Assembly: GCA_027314165.1 (NCBI GenBank)
Contig: DAHVCH010000004.1
Location: 1 to 64,000, forward strand
From: Thermoplasmata archaeon
Lineage (GTDB): Archaea > Thermoplasmatota > Thermoplasmata > Lutacidiplasmatales > UBA184
Direction of reading: 5' to 3'
Length of the DNA stretch: 64,000 nucleotides
Shown: in pieces, positions 25,082-33,529 of the stretch
How the letters are laid out: each line of letters begins with the position of its first letter
How positions within the stretch are numbered: position 1 is the first letter of the stretch
Position numbers and translations under genes: made by a program
The notes under the pieces: generated by a model
Database searches by the model: none
The model's input: the letters and a program-made list of their open reading frames with translations, nothing else
What the model was told of the DNA's origin: nothing

Positions 25082-26364
25082 GGTGAGGGGAAGGTCGCCA
25101 GTCGTACCAATTCATTAAGCTTGGCCATCCGTTCCCCTCCTCGGACGCCGCATTTGATGCCCCGGCTGCCGAAGGCCAGGGCGAGGTGGGCCAGCCAGGC
25201 GTCCGGGACCTCGCCAGAGCGGTGCGAGGCGACCGTCGACCACCCCGCTTTGCGGGCCATCTCGACGCACCGCAGGGTGTCCGTGAGCGTCCCCACCTGG
25301 TTCACCTTGAGCAGGATCGCGTTGCCCGCCCCCTCCCGGATCCCCCGCTCCAGGCGGCTCGGGTGGGTCGTGTAGAGGTCGTCCCCCACGATCAGGGGCG
25401 CGCCTCCGCGCGCGCTCCTTGAGGTCAGGCGGGCAAAGCCCTGGAAATCGCTCTCCTCCAGGGGGTCCTCGACGTAGGCGAGGCCGTACTTCTCGATCAG
25501 CTTCGCGACGAACCCCACCTGGCCGTCCGGGTCCAGCGTCTGGTCCCGGTAGACGTAGCGGCCCTTGTGGAAGAACTCGCTCGCGGCGAGGTCGAGACCG
25601 GGACGGACGGAGACCCCGTTCGCCTTCCGGGCGTCGCGGACCTCCTGACAGGCCTCGGCGAGGAGCTCCAAGGCCTCGACGCTGGAGAGGGGAGCGACCC
25701 ATCCCCCTTCGTCGCCCAGGCCCAACGCGGCCTTCGGGAAGCGTTCCCTCAGCCGCTTGCCCACGGCCCGGTGGACGGCGACGGCCGCCTCCACGGCGGC
25801 CCCGGGGTCCTTCGCCTCCGTGAACGCGATGTACTCCTGGATCTCGGGGCCGCCGATGGCGTGGGCCCCGCCGTTGATGACGTTCCCGACGAGGGCGGGA
25901 TAGGTCGGCGTCCCCGGGGCGCCGGGGACGGCGCGCCAGAGCGGAACGCCTCGGGCCCGGGCCCGCAGCTCTGCAAAGGCGATGGAAAGGGCCGTGGTGG
26001 TGTTCCCGCCCAGGAAGGAGAGCTCAGGGGTCCCGTCCAGCTCCTTGAGGAGCGCGTCGAAGCCCGGCTGGTCGTCCAGGGGGAAGCCCACGAGGCGGGG
26101 CGCGGCCCTCTTCTGGAAGCGTTCGAGGGCCACGGGGACCCCTCCCTCGGGGAACGCCCGGACCTCCGTGGTCCCGGTCGAGGCGCCGCTGGGAGCCGCG
26201 GCCCGACCGACGATCCCTGAGGGGCCCTCGAGCGTGGCCTCCACCGTCGGGTTGCCTCTGCTGTCGAAGACCCGCGCCACCCGGGCGTGCACGATCGTCA
26301 GGCCCGAGGAGGAGCTCCCCGACGTCCCTTCCCCGCCGGAAGGCGCGGACGACGAGCCCTTCAC
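25078..26364 (-). CDS. eno: Enolase
   Basis: 428 residues, normal length. Converts 2-phosphoglycerate to phosphoenolpyruvate. Visible features are VFDSRGNPTVEATL at the N terminus, APSGASTGTTEVR (flexible loop), VGNVINGGAHAIGGPEIQEYIAF with the catalytic His, LGLGDEGGWVAPL with the proton-donor Glu, YVEDPLEESDFQGF, VGDDLYTTHPSRL, ILLKVNQVGTLTDTL with catalytic Lys, and ASHRSGEVPDAWLAHLAL. The start overlaps the epimerase stop and the end overlaps the rpsB start, so it belongs to one unit with both. Confidence 0.97.
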   Translation of the reverse strand: MKGSSSAPSGGEGTSGSSSSGLTIVHARVARVFDSRGNPTVEATLEGPSGIVGRAAAPSGASTGTTEVRAFPEGGVPVALERFQKRAAPRLVGFPLDDQPGFDALLKELDGTPELSFLGGNTTTALSIAFAELRARARGVPLWRAVPGAPGTPTYPALVGNVINGGAHAIGGPEIQEYIAFTEAKDPGAAVEAAVAVHRAVGKRLRERFPKAALGLGDEGGWVAPLSSVEALELLAEACQEVRDARKANGVSVRPGLDLAASEFFHKGRYVYRDQTLDPDGQVGFVAKLIEKYGLAYVEDPLEESDFQGFARLTSRSARGGAPLIVGDDLYTTHPSRLERGIREGAGNAILLKVNQVGTLTDTLRCVEMARKAGWSTVASHRSGEVPDAWLAHLALAFGSRGIKCGVRGGERMAKLNELVRLATFPSP

Positions 26365-26828
26365 TTGCCCCCCGATGGCGCATCCTGGACGAACTCGGTC
26401 AGGACCCCTCCGAAAGAGGAGGGGTGCGCGAAGGCGACGAGCCGGCCGCGGGCCCCCTTTCGGGGCTCGAGGTCGATGAGGCGGGCGCCCTGGGCCGACA
26501 GCTCCGAGAGCTTCGCCCGCAGGTCCAGGACGTGGAACGCGACGTGGTGGAGCCCCTCGCCCCGCTTCTCCAGGAACTTGGCGAGGGTCGCGTCGGGGGC
26601 CGTGGGCTCGAGGAACTCGAGGTGCGTGCCTCCCGCGCTCAGGAACCGGACCCGGACCTTCTGCGAAGCGACGACCTCCGGCTCGGAGGCCGTGGTCCCG
26701 AGCGCCCGTTCCCAGAGCGGGACGCTCACGGACAGGCTCGTGACGGCGATGCCGAGGTGGTCGACCGGGGGCCCCGCTTGTCCAGCGAGGGGAGCAGGGT
26801 GCGGGAGGTCGGACGTCATGGGAGCCAC
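26361..26828 (-). CDS. mce: Methylmalonyl-CoA epimerase
   Basis: 155 residues of glyoxalase/vicinal-oxygen-chelate fold. VDHLGIAVTSL gives the first metal His, THLEFLEPT a metal Glu, GLHHVAFHVLDL the second His, and GGVLTEFVQD the C-terminal metal Glu. It interconverts (R)- and (S)-methylmalonyl-CoA. The gene lies 19 nt after mcmA, the next enzyme of the pathway, and overlaps eno by ATGA. Confidence 0.92.
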   Translation of the reverse strand: MAPMTSDLPHPAPLAGQAGPPVDHLGIAVTSLSVSVPLWERALGTTASEPEVVASQKVRVRFLSAGGTHLEFLEPTAPDATLAKFLEKRGEGLHHVAFHVLDLRAKLSELSAQGARLIDLEPRKGARGRLVAFAHPSSFGGVLTEFVQDAPSGGK

Positions 26829-26847
26829 GTTCCTCGTCCGGAGGTCC

Positions 26848-28551
26848 TCAATACTCGCGCGAGGGCCGGTGCTCGCCGAAGAGCTCCCGCCACAGTTGGG
26901 CGATCTCGCCCAGGGTCGCCCGCTGCTTCAGCGCCTCGATGACGTAGGGCATGACGTTCCGTCCCTCCTCCGTCGCCTTCCGCAACGAGGACATGGCCCT
27001 TTCGGTCGCCGGACCTGAGCGGGAGGACCTCCAGGAGGCCACGGCGCGCACGGCCTTCCGTTCGAGCTCGGGGGAGATCCGCTGGCCACGCGCCTTCCCG
27101 CGCTTGCGGCCCGCCCCGCGGCCCTTCTCCGCGAAGAGGTCGAAGTCGGGGTTCCCTTCGGAGTGGACGTTGACGCCGACCACGTGCTCCTGCCCATCCT
27201 CCATGGCCCGGGCATGGCGGAACGCCTCCTGGGCGATCTCCTTCTGGAAGTAGCCTCGCGCGACGGCCACCGGGGCCCCGCCCATCTTCTCGATCTGCTC
27301 GAGGTACCTTCGGGCGTCCTCCTCGACCTGGTCGGTGAGCTCCTCGATGGCCCACGCGCCTCCGAGCGGGTCGATGGTCTGGGGGACCCCGCTCTCCTCC
27401 GCGATGAGCTGCTGCGTCCGCAGCGCGAGCCGGGCCGAGGCCGCGGTGGGGAGGCCCAGGGCCTCGTCGAGCGAGTTCGTGTGGAGGGACTGGGTCCCTC
27501 CGAGGACCGCCGAGAGCGCCTCCATCGCGGTCCGCACGACGTTGAGCTCCGGCTGCTGCGCGGTCAGCGAGGACCCCGCGGTCTGGGTGTGGAAGCGGAG
27601 CTCCCGGGCCCTGGAGGTCCTCGCGCCCAGCCGGTCGCGAGAGAGCTCGGACCAGAGCCTCCGCGCGGCCCGGAACTTCGCGATCTCCTCGAGGAAGTTC
27701 CGGTCCGAGGAGAAGAAGAAGGAGACCCGAGGGAGGAACTCGTCCACGGGGAGGCCCCGCTTGGCCACCTCGCGAGCGTAGGCGATGCCGTCCGAGAGGG
27801 TGAAGGCGACCTCCTGGGCGGCGGTCGCGCCCGCTTCCCGCATGTGGTAGCCCGAGACGCTGATGCCGTTCCACTGGGGCATCTCCTTCGTCACGAACTC
27901 GATGAGGTCCGCGGTGAGACGGAGCGACGCGTCCGGGGGGTAGATGTACGTCCCTCGCGCGGCGTACTCCTTCAGGATGTCGTTCTGGACCGTGCCCCCG
28001 AGCTTCGCGCGCGGGACCCCGTGGGACTCGGCCACGTTGACCAGGAGCCCCAGGAGGATCGTCGCCGTGGCGTTGATCGTCATCGACACGGTGGCCTTGT
28101 CGAGCGGGATGCCCTGGAAGAGGGCCTCCATGTCGGAGAGCGTCGAGATGGACACGCCGCATCGCCCCACCTCCCCCTTCGACCAGGGTGCGTCGGGGTC
28201 GTAACCGACCTGCGTGGGAAGGTCGAAGGCGACCGAGAGGCCCGTCTGACCGTGGGAGAGGAGGTCGCGGAACCGGGCGTTCGTCTCCTCCGCCGTACCG
28301 AACCCGGAGTACTGGCGCATGGTCCATAGCCGGCCGCGGTACATGGTCGGCTGGACCCCCCGGGTGAACGGGGACCGTCCCGGGAACCCCAGCCGCTCCT
28401 CGTAGTGCGAGACCTCGTCGTCCGCCGGAAGCCCCAGACGCGGACGATCTCCCCGTGCGCGCTCCTCCGGAGGGAGCTTCTCCTCGACGTCCTTCCTCCA
28501 GCGGGCCTCCTCCTTCGAGCGGGGCGGGCGGTCCGTGGAGCGGCGAGCCAT
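26848..28551 (-). CDS. mcmA1: Methylmalonyl-CoA mutase, large (catalytic) subunit
   Basis: 567 residues from the ATG at 28551; the listed ORF adds 36 low-complexity residues. TRGVQPTMYRGRLWTMRQYSGFGTAEETN and VAFDLPTQVGYD are the substrate-binding TIM barrel. Further family blocks are TINATATILLGLLVN, GTVQNDILKEYAARGTYIYPP, SGYHMREAGATAAQEVAF, LRFHTQTAGSSLTAQQPELNVVRTA and TNSLDEALGLPT. The B12-binding domain is absent, as in the archaeal split form where it is a separate subunit; that gene is not in this window. It isomerises methylmalonyl-CoA and succinyl-CoA. A Lys/Arg-rich stretch near 500 (GRGAGRKRGKARGQR) looks like an insertion. Confidence 0.95.
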   Translation of the reverse strand: MARRSTDRPPRSKEEARWRKDVEEKLPPEERARGDRPRLGLPADDEVSHYEERLGFPGRSPFTRGVQPTMYRGRLWTMRQYSGFGTAEETNARFRDLLSHGQTGLSVAFDLPTQVGYDPDAPWSKGEVGRCGVSISTLSDMEALFQGIPLDKATVSMTINATATILLGLLVNVAESHGVPRAKLGGTVQNDILKEYAARGTYIYPPDASLRLTADLIEFVTKEMPQWNGISVSGYHMREAGATAAQEVAFTLSDGIAYAREVAKRGLPVDEFLPRVSFFFSSDRNFLEEIAKFRAARRLWSELSRDRLGARTSRARELRFHTQTAGSSLTAQQPELNVVRTAMEALSAVLGGTQSLHTNSLDEALGLPTAASARLALRTQQLIAEESGVPQTIDPLGGAWAIEELTDQVEEDARRYLEQIEKMGGAPVAVARGYFQKEIAQEAFRHARAMEDGQEHVVGVNVHSEGNPDFDLFAEKGRGAGRKRGKARGQRISPELERKAVRAVASWRSSRSGPATERAMSSLRKATEEGRNVMPYVIEALKQRATLGEIAQLWRELFGEHRPSREY

Positions 28552-28678
28552 GGGACCCGCGAGGCGGGGCCGGGCTCTTGAAATCATCGGGGAGGGCCCC
28601 GGAGGGAGGGGACGCACGGGCGCCCCAGGCGGGGGTTTCCTCGACCGCGGAAGGACCAACTTTTTCCGCCGAAGGTCT

Positions 28679-29407
28679 GTGCCACCGATCGTGGACGTTC
28701 AGACGCTCGGGGACGAGTGGGAGCTCCTCGGGGCCGACGACCCGATGTGGCGGGTCGCTTCGGTCCCTGGGAAGCGGGGCTCGTGGACGCCCGAGGAGTT
28801 CTTCGCGAACGGTCGAGAACAGCTCGACACCATTCTCACCCACGTCTCCCCCCCGCCCGGGGAGGCCCTGGACTTCGGGTGCGGCGTGGGGAGGCTGACC
28901 CAGGCGCTGGGTGCGAAGTTCGACAAGGTCACCGGGATCGACGTCTCGGAGAGCATGCTCAAGGAGGCGAAGCGGCTGAACTCGAAGCCGAACGTCTCCT
29001 TCGTCCTGAACAAGTCCGACGTGCTGCCGTGTGAGAGCGGCCGGTTCTCCTTCGTGCTCACGCACATCACGCTTCAGCACATGCCCCCGAAGCTGGCCCT
29101 CGGGTATCTCCGGGAGTTCGTGCGGGTCCTCAAGCCCGGGGGAATGCTCGTGTTCCAGGTCCCGACGAAGTGGGTCTGGCGGAACGCCGGGTTCCGAGGG
29201 TCGGTCGAGCACATCGTCCCGAAGCGGCTCCTGCTCGCCTACCACCACCTGCGCTACCGCGGGGTGGGGTTCAGCTGGGTCTGGGGGATCCCCGAGCCGA
29301 AGGTGCGAGTGGCGCTGACCGGCCTTGAGGTCCTCTCCGAGGAGCGCATCGGCCCGTTCAAGGGATGGCTGTCCGTCACCTTCTACGCGCGGAAGCCTGC
29401 GAGCTAG
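28679..29407 (+). CDS. Class I SAM-dependent methyltransferase
   Basis: About 242 residues. ALDFGCGVGRLTQALGAKFDKVTGIDVSESMLKEAKRL is the SAM-binding motif I region; FSFVLTHITLQHMPP and VRVLKPGGMLVFQVP are motifs of the Methyltransf_11 type. The C-terminal part (AYHHLRYRGVGFSWVWGIPE, GWLSVTFYARKP) is specific and does not reveal the substrate. GTG at 28679 (after GAAGG) or 28691 is the likely start; the track start at 28535 lies inside the mcmA gene. It is divergent from mcmA. Confidence 0.85.
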   Translation: MPPIVDVQTLGDEWELLGADDPMWRVASVPGKRGSWTPEEFFANGREQLDTILTHVSPPPGEALDFGCGVGRLTQALGAKFDKVTGIDVSESMLKEAKRLNSKPNVSFVLNKSDVLPCESGRFSFVLTHITLQHMPPKLALGYLREFVRVLKPGGMLVFQVPTKWVWRNAGFRGSVEHIVPKRLLLAYHHLRYRGVGFSWVWGIPEPKVRVALTGLEVLSEERIGPFKGWLSVTFYARKPAS

Positions 29408-29453
29408 CCCCGAGCGCGGCGCAGGCGCTCCGTCCAGGACGATCCGCGCCGGC

Positions 29454-30002
29454 CTACGGGATCGCGAAGCCCGCCGATGCGAGGACGTCCTCGTGCGAGC
29501 GGGCGATCTCCTTGCGCGCCACCCGAGCGGTGTCGACGAACCGCAGCTCCGTCCAGGCCTCGTTTCGGGGGACCGCGCCCTCCGGGAGCGACCCACGGAA
29601 GAGGAACTCCAGGTCCCAGTGCCCCTTGCTGTCGGGGAAGCGAGCCGGAGCGTACAATTCGGAGACGACCTGAGGTCCCTGGAGCGGGCGCGGGGCGAGG
29701 CCCAGCTGCTCCTGGACGATCCGTTCCGCCCCCGCCGCGGGCGACTCTCCGTACAACAGGTGGGAGGAGGGGAGCATCCAGCCGTGGCGGTGGGCCTCCA
29801 CACGGGACGGGTCGAGCGCTCCGAGGTGGTCCCAGGGGGCCCGGGGGTCCATGTGCCCCATCAGCACCGACCGGGGATGCTCTTCCGAGGTCAGGAGGAC
29901 GAAGGACGACAGGCAGAGCCCGGCCTCGGGGATCTCGGTCACGTTGAAGCTGGCGGTGGCCGGGCTCTTCGAGAACCGGCAGAAGGTGCGATCGGTCGTC
30001 AT
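29454..30002 (-). CDS. Nudix-fold protein with degenerate Nudix box
   Basis: 182 residues. The fold pattern fits Nudix: LSSFVLLTSEEHPRSVLMG, then GWMLPSSHLLYGESPAAGAERIVQEQLGL where the box GX5EX7REUXEEXGU would be, then SELYAPARF, KGHWDLEFLFRG and EAWTELRFVD. RIVQEQLGL keeps Arg, Glu and Gly but lacks the canonical REVxEE pair, so hydrolase activity is uncertain. It lies downstream of pheT on the same strand with a 160-nt gap, convergent to the methyltransferase gene. Confidence 0.6.
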   Translation of the reverse strand: MTTDRTFCRFSKSPATASFNVTEIPEAGLCLSSFVLLTSEEHPRSVLMGHMDPRAPWDHLGALDPSRVEAHRHGWMLPSSHLLYGESPAAGAERIVQEQLGLAPRPLQGPQVVSELYAPARFPDSKGHWDLEFLFRGSLPEGAVPRNEAWTELRFVDTARVARKEIARSHEDVLASAGFAIP

Positions 30003-30163
30003 GCGCGGAGAGAGGAGCGGACGGGGAAGACGCTTCCCGAGCCCTCGTGTCCTTCATCGTCGGGGGGGCGCTTGGGGATGGTGGGCGAAGGGCCTAGCGC
30101 CGGCCCGTCCCCCCATCGCCGTGGCGGAGAGGAGGTCTGCCCCGGCTCCGGGCGGCCTTCCGC

Positions 30164-31864
30164 CTATCCCGCCTTGTTCGGGAGCAGGCCGCGCAGCCGC
30201 TCGAGACGGCTCAGGTCGACCTCGACCCAGCTCACGGGCACCTGGACCTTCAGTTCGCTCAGCACCGAGGGATGTACCTCGCCCACGAGACCGACGAGCT
30301 CCCCGGCGATGCGGAGCTTCGCGACGCGCCCGGGGACGCATCCCCGCGCTTCCGCGGGCTCCCGGGGCGCCGAGAAGCCCAGCACCTCGAAGAGCCGCTC
30401 GGACACCCCCGCCGCGAGCGCAAAGCCCGCGAGCTCCCCCGCGTCGACGAGGGCGAGGTGGGTCTCCGTGCGGGTCCCGGTGTCGGCGTCCGGGTCGCGG
30501 ACGATGACCGGACCGATCTCGAAGAACCGCTGGGGATAGCTCGAGCGCGTGTTCCTCTCCAACGCGTCCAGCAGGCTCGTGCGAAGCACCGGACGGGCGC
30601 AGGAGAGCTCGGTGGTGATGGGGTTGCTCAGGTGCAACGCCTCGCCGGGCTCCGAGAACCTCTCGGCCGAGGCGGGAGATACGAGGACCTGGGTGTTGAG
30701 CTCCTGGTAGCCGAGTCCGAGCAGGACATCGCCCAGCTGGACCTCAAAGCGCCGATCGGGCCGCCTCCGTCCCATGCTCATCGCGGGCGGCAGGATCGGG
30801 GCGAAGCTCGCGAACCCTCGCGCGATGGCGACCTCCTCGGCAAGGTCGACCGGGGCGAGGAGGTCTGCCCGCCACGGGGGCACGAGGGCGTGCAAGCTGC
30901 CCGAGGCCCGTTCGACGCCCAGTCGAGCCGAGAGGAGGGCGTGCTCGATCTCCGCGGAGGTGAGACGAGAGCCCAGCAGGCGGTTGATGAGGGTGGCCTG
31001 GACCGGGAGCCGCCTCGGGGAGACGACCTCCACCCCGTCCACCGAGGTGTCCGGACGGTGCACGGGAACCGGATGCACGGACCAGCCGCGGGCGGCGAAG
31101 GGCAGGAGCATGTACCCCACCATCTCCCGCGTCCGGGCCGCGCGCGTCCCGGTCGATTCGATCAGGACCCGCCGGTCCCCCGGTCGGACCTCCCCCGCGC
31201 CCGCCGCGTTCAGGACCGGCGGGAGCGAGAGGACCGCGCGAGCGCTGTCGCGTAGCGTGAGCGCGAGGTCGTCCTTTCGCCCCAGGGCGCCGAACTCCTT
31301 GGCCATCGCGTGTTCGGAGTAGAACGTGTCGGCTCCGACCTCCGCCGATCCGCCGAGAGGGGTGAACCGCACCTGGCCCAGAGGTTCCATCGCGTAGTGG
31401 AACGGGGGCTCCAGTCGCTCCAGAGGGTAGAGCCCGAGGCTCGCGGCCTTGCGGACCCGGCCCAGCGTCGCATGCAGGAGCTCCTGGTAGCGGACGAGCT
31501 CTTCGATGGTCCCGGTGTCGAGCCCGGTCGACCCTTCGGGAGCGACGACCACGGCCATCTCGAGCTCGGGGCGGAGGGGGCTCACGGAGGCGTTGACGCG
31601 GGCCTCCACGCCGGGGAGGGCCGCTCCGGGCGGGCCCCCCGGGAGGCCGCTCGCGCTCCCCAGGGACCCTTGGAGCTCCAGGGCGAGGCCTCCCTCATCG
31701 AGGAGGTCCAGTCGGTCGGCGTTCCCCTCGACCTCGACCTGACCGTTCTGGACCGACTCGATCTCGACCTTCGTCCGGAAGAGCACCTCGCGCAGCTCGG
31801 TCTCGGAGAGCTCCTTCCCGAGGATGGCGAAGAGACGGGCGGTGGACAGGGAAGAGCGGGCCAC
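30164..31864 (-). CDS. pheT: Phenylalanine--tRNA ligase beta subunit
   Basis: 566 residues, the size of the archaeal/eukaryotic beta subunit. N-terminal domain (LFAILGKELSETELREVLFRTKVEIE), the B3/4 editing region (YQELLHATLGRVRKAASLGLYPLE, PLGQVRFTPLGGSAEVGA, AMAKEFGALGRKDD), the B5 domain (VSPRRLPVQATLINRLLGSRLTSAEIEHALLSARLG) and the catalytic-like core (FEVQLGDVLLGLGYQELNTQVL, LSNPITTELSCARPVLRTSLL, RFFEIGPVIV). It forms the heterotetramer with PheS, encoded 56 nt upstream. Confidence 0.95.
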   Translation of the reverse strand: MARSSLSTARLFAILGKELSETELREVLFRTKVEIESVQNGQVEVEGNADRLDLLDEGGLALELQGSLGSASGLPGGPPGAALPGVEARVNASVSPLRPELEMAVVVAPEGSTGLDTGTIEELVRYQELLHATLGRVRKAASLGLYPLERLEPPFHYAMEPLGQVRFTPLGGSAEVGADTFYSEHAMAKEFGALGRKDDLALTLRDSARAVLSLPPVLNAAGAGEVRPGDRRVLIESTGTRAARTREMVGYMLLPFAARGWSVHPVPVHRPDTSVDGVEVVSPRRLPVQATLINRLLGSRLTSAEIEHALLSARLGVERASGSLHALVPPWRADLLAPVDLAEEVAIARGFASFAPILPPAMSMGRRRPDRRFEVQLGDVLLGLGYQELNTQVLVSPASAERFSEPGEALHLSNPITTELSCARPVLRTSLLDALERNTRSSYPQRFFEIGPVIVRDPDADTGTRTETHLALVDAGELAGFALAAGVSERLFEVLGFSAPREPAEARGCVPGRVAKLRIAGELVGLVGEVHPSVLSELKVQVPVSWVEVDLSRLERLRGLLPNKAG

Positions 31865-31920
31865 CTACCTCCACCTCCGACCTTCGGACAGCGTGTCCCC
31901 GCGGACGACCTCGGTCAACG

Positions 31921-33459
31921 TCACACCCTCGCCGCCGAGAGTCGGGACCGGTCGTCCAGGTACAGGTCGCGGATGTCCGAGAGGCCGAGCGCGACCATCG
32001 CGAGACGGCCGATGCCCAGCCCCCACGCCGCCACGGGGACCTTGATCCCCAGGGGACGGAGGACCTCGGGGCGGAACATGCCACCGGGCATCATCTCCAC
32101 CCAACCGAGCTTCGGGTGCCGCACCATCCCCTGCACCGAGGGTTCGGTGAACGGGAAGTAGGTGGGTTGGAACTTGACCTCCTGGATCCCCAGCGCCTTC
32201 GCGAACTGGGTGAGCAACCCGAGGAGGTGCCGGAAGGTGAGCCCGCTCTTCCCCACGGCGCCTTCGCACTGGTCGAACTGGATCAGGTGCGTCGCGTCCA
32301 GCTGGTCGTACCGGAAGACCGAGTCGAGCGAGTACATCCGGAACGGGGGCTTAGGTCTCGAGACGAGGTAGCGCATCGTCGCGGCCGTCGTCTGGCTTCG
32401 GAGCACGATGCGTCGGGCGACCTCTTCGCTGTACGGGGTCTGCCAGCCGCGGGAGAGGGGAGCCGGCTGGCGCGGCAGGGCCCGCCCCTCGTGGACCGAG
32501 GCCACGTCCCGGAGGAGCTTGGGTGGAAGCCCGTGTCCCTGGACGTTCTCGACGAAGAACATGTCGTGCGTGGAGCGGGCGGGGTGCTCCTGCGGCATGA
32601 AGAGCAGGTCGTTGTTGTAGAACTCGAGCTCCACGAGCGGGCTGCGGTACTCCTCGAACCCGAGCCCGACCAGGACCTCCTCCACCTGGCGAAGCCACTC
32701 CTTGTACAGGTGGCGGCGCGCCCCTTCGACATGCGGAACCTGGGCGCGGACGTCGTACGGCCGGAAGGTGGCCCGGGTCCAGCCGCCGTGGATGAGGAGC
32801 GCGGGCGTGATCGCGCCGATGCTGTCGCCCTCGGCGCCTTCGAGCGGCAGCGCCATACCCTCGGGGGAAGGGCGCCAGGCGCGGCTGCGCTCGACCTCCT
32901 TCGCCGCGAGCCCCCGTCTTTGGAGCTCCTTCAGCGCCTTCTCGTCGGTGACCTGGCCCCCGTCGCTCATCGTCCGGAGATCGCCCTCGAGCTCGAGGGG
33001 AGCCGCCGCGTCGGTGTCGGAAGCGACGGAGAGCTTCTCGCCCATCTCGATCCGCTTCTGTCGCCGGAGCGGTCCGATCGCCACCGTCACTTCCTCCGCA
33101 GCGATGGCCCCCTCGGGGACGGCCCCGGGCACTTCTCCCGCGGAAAGGGGACCCTTCTCCGCGAGCACGTTGAGGAGGCGACGCTCCGGGAGCCCTCGCG
33201 TGGCGAGCGACTTCCCGAGCGGCGTCAGCGCCCAGTGCTCCCGAGAGGTCTCCTCGAGCACGGTGAGCCGCTTGCTCCGGAGCCGTTCGAGGCCCATCCT
33301 CGCCGCGTCCGCGCCCATCCCCGCCCCGGCCGCGGCCTGGCCCTCCGGGACCGCGGTCCCTGGAGGGGCCTGCCGCAAGGCCCTCAGGAGACGGACCTCC
33401 TGGGGTGAGAGCGTGAGCGAGAGCGACGAAGGAGCGGTGGCCGAGGGCTCGTCGCTCAC
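31921..33459 (-). CDS. pheS: Phenylalanine--tRNA ligase alpha subunit
   Basis: 512 residues, archaeal type with N-terminal winged-helix DNA-binding-like domains (residues 10-200). Catalytic class II core: HALYKEW-type region (RRHLYKEWLRQVEEVLVGLGFEE), PQEHPARSTHDMFFV, motif 2 VFRYDQLDATHLIQFDQCEG, GLLTQFAKALGIQEVKFQPTYFPFTEPS and motif 3 GLGIGRLAMVALGLSDIRDLYLDDR. It attaches phenylalanine to tRNA-Phe together with PheT. Confidence 0.96.
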   Translation of the reverse strand: MSDEPSATAPSSLSLTLSPQEVRLLRALRQAPPGTAVPEGQAAAGAGMGADAARMGLERLRSKRLTVLEETSREHWALTPLGKSLATRGLPERRLLNVLAEKGPLSAGEVPGAVPEGAIAAEEVTVAIGPLRRQKRIEMGEKLSVASDTDAAAPLELEGDLRTMSDGGQVTDEKALKELQRRGLAAKEVERSRAWRPSPEGMALPLEGAEGDSIGAITPALLIHGGWTRATFRPYDVRAQVPHVEGARRHLYKEWLRQVEEVLVGLGFEEYRSPLVELEFYNNDLLFMPQEHPARSTHDMFFVENVQGHGLPPKLLRDVASVHEGRALPRQPAPLSRGWQTPYSEEVARRIVLRSQTTAATMRYLVSRPKPPFRMYSLDSVFRYDQLDATHLIQFDQCEGAVGKSGLTFRHLLGLLTQFAKALGIQEVKFQPTYFPFTEPSVQGMVRHPKLGWVEMMPGGMFRPEVLRPLGIKVPVAAWGLGIGRLAMVALGLSDIRDLYLDDRSRLSAARV

Positions 33460-33529
33460 GGAGCTCGCGAGGATATCCGAGGGAGATAAGGGGGTCGGTC
33501 CTCTGGAGCGAGAGGCCGGCCAGGGCGGG

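Noticed and set aside
26816-29803. 995-residue minus-strand ORF across mcmA
   Set aside because: It is a shadow frame of the methylmalonyl-CoA mutase gene; Arg/Pro/Gly-rich composition and no family motif.
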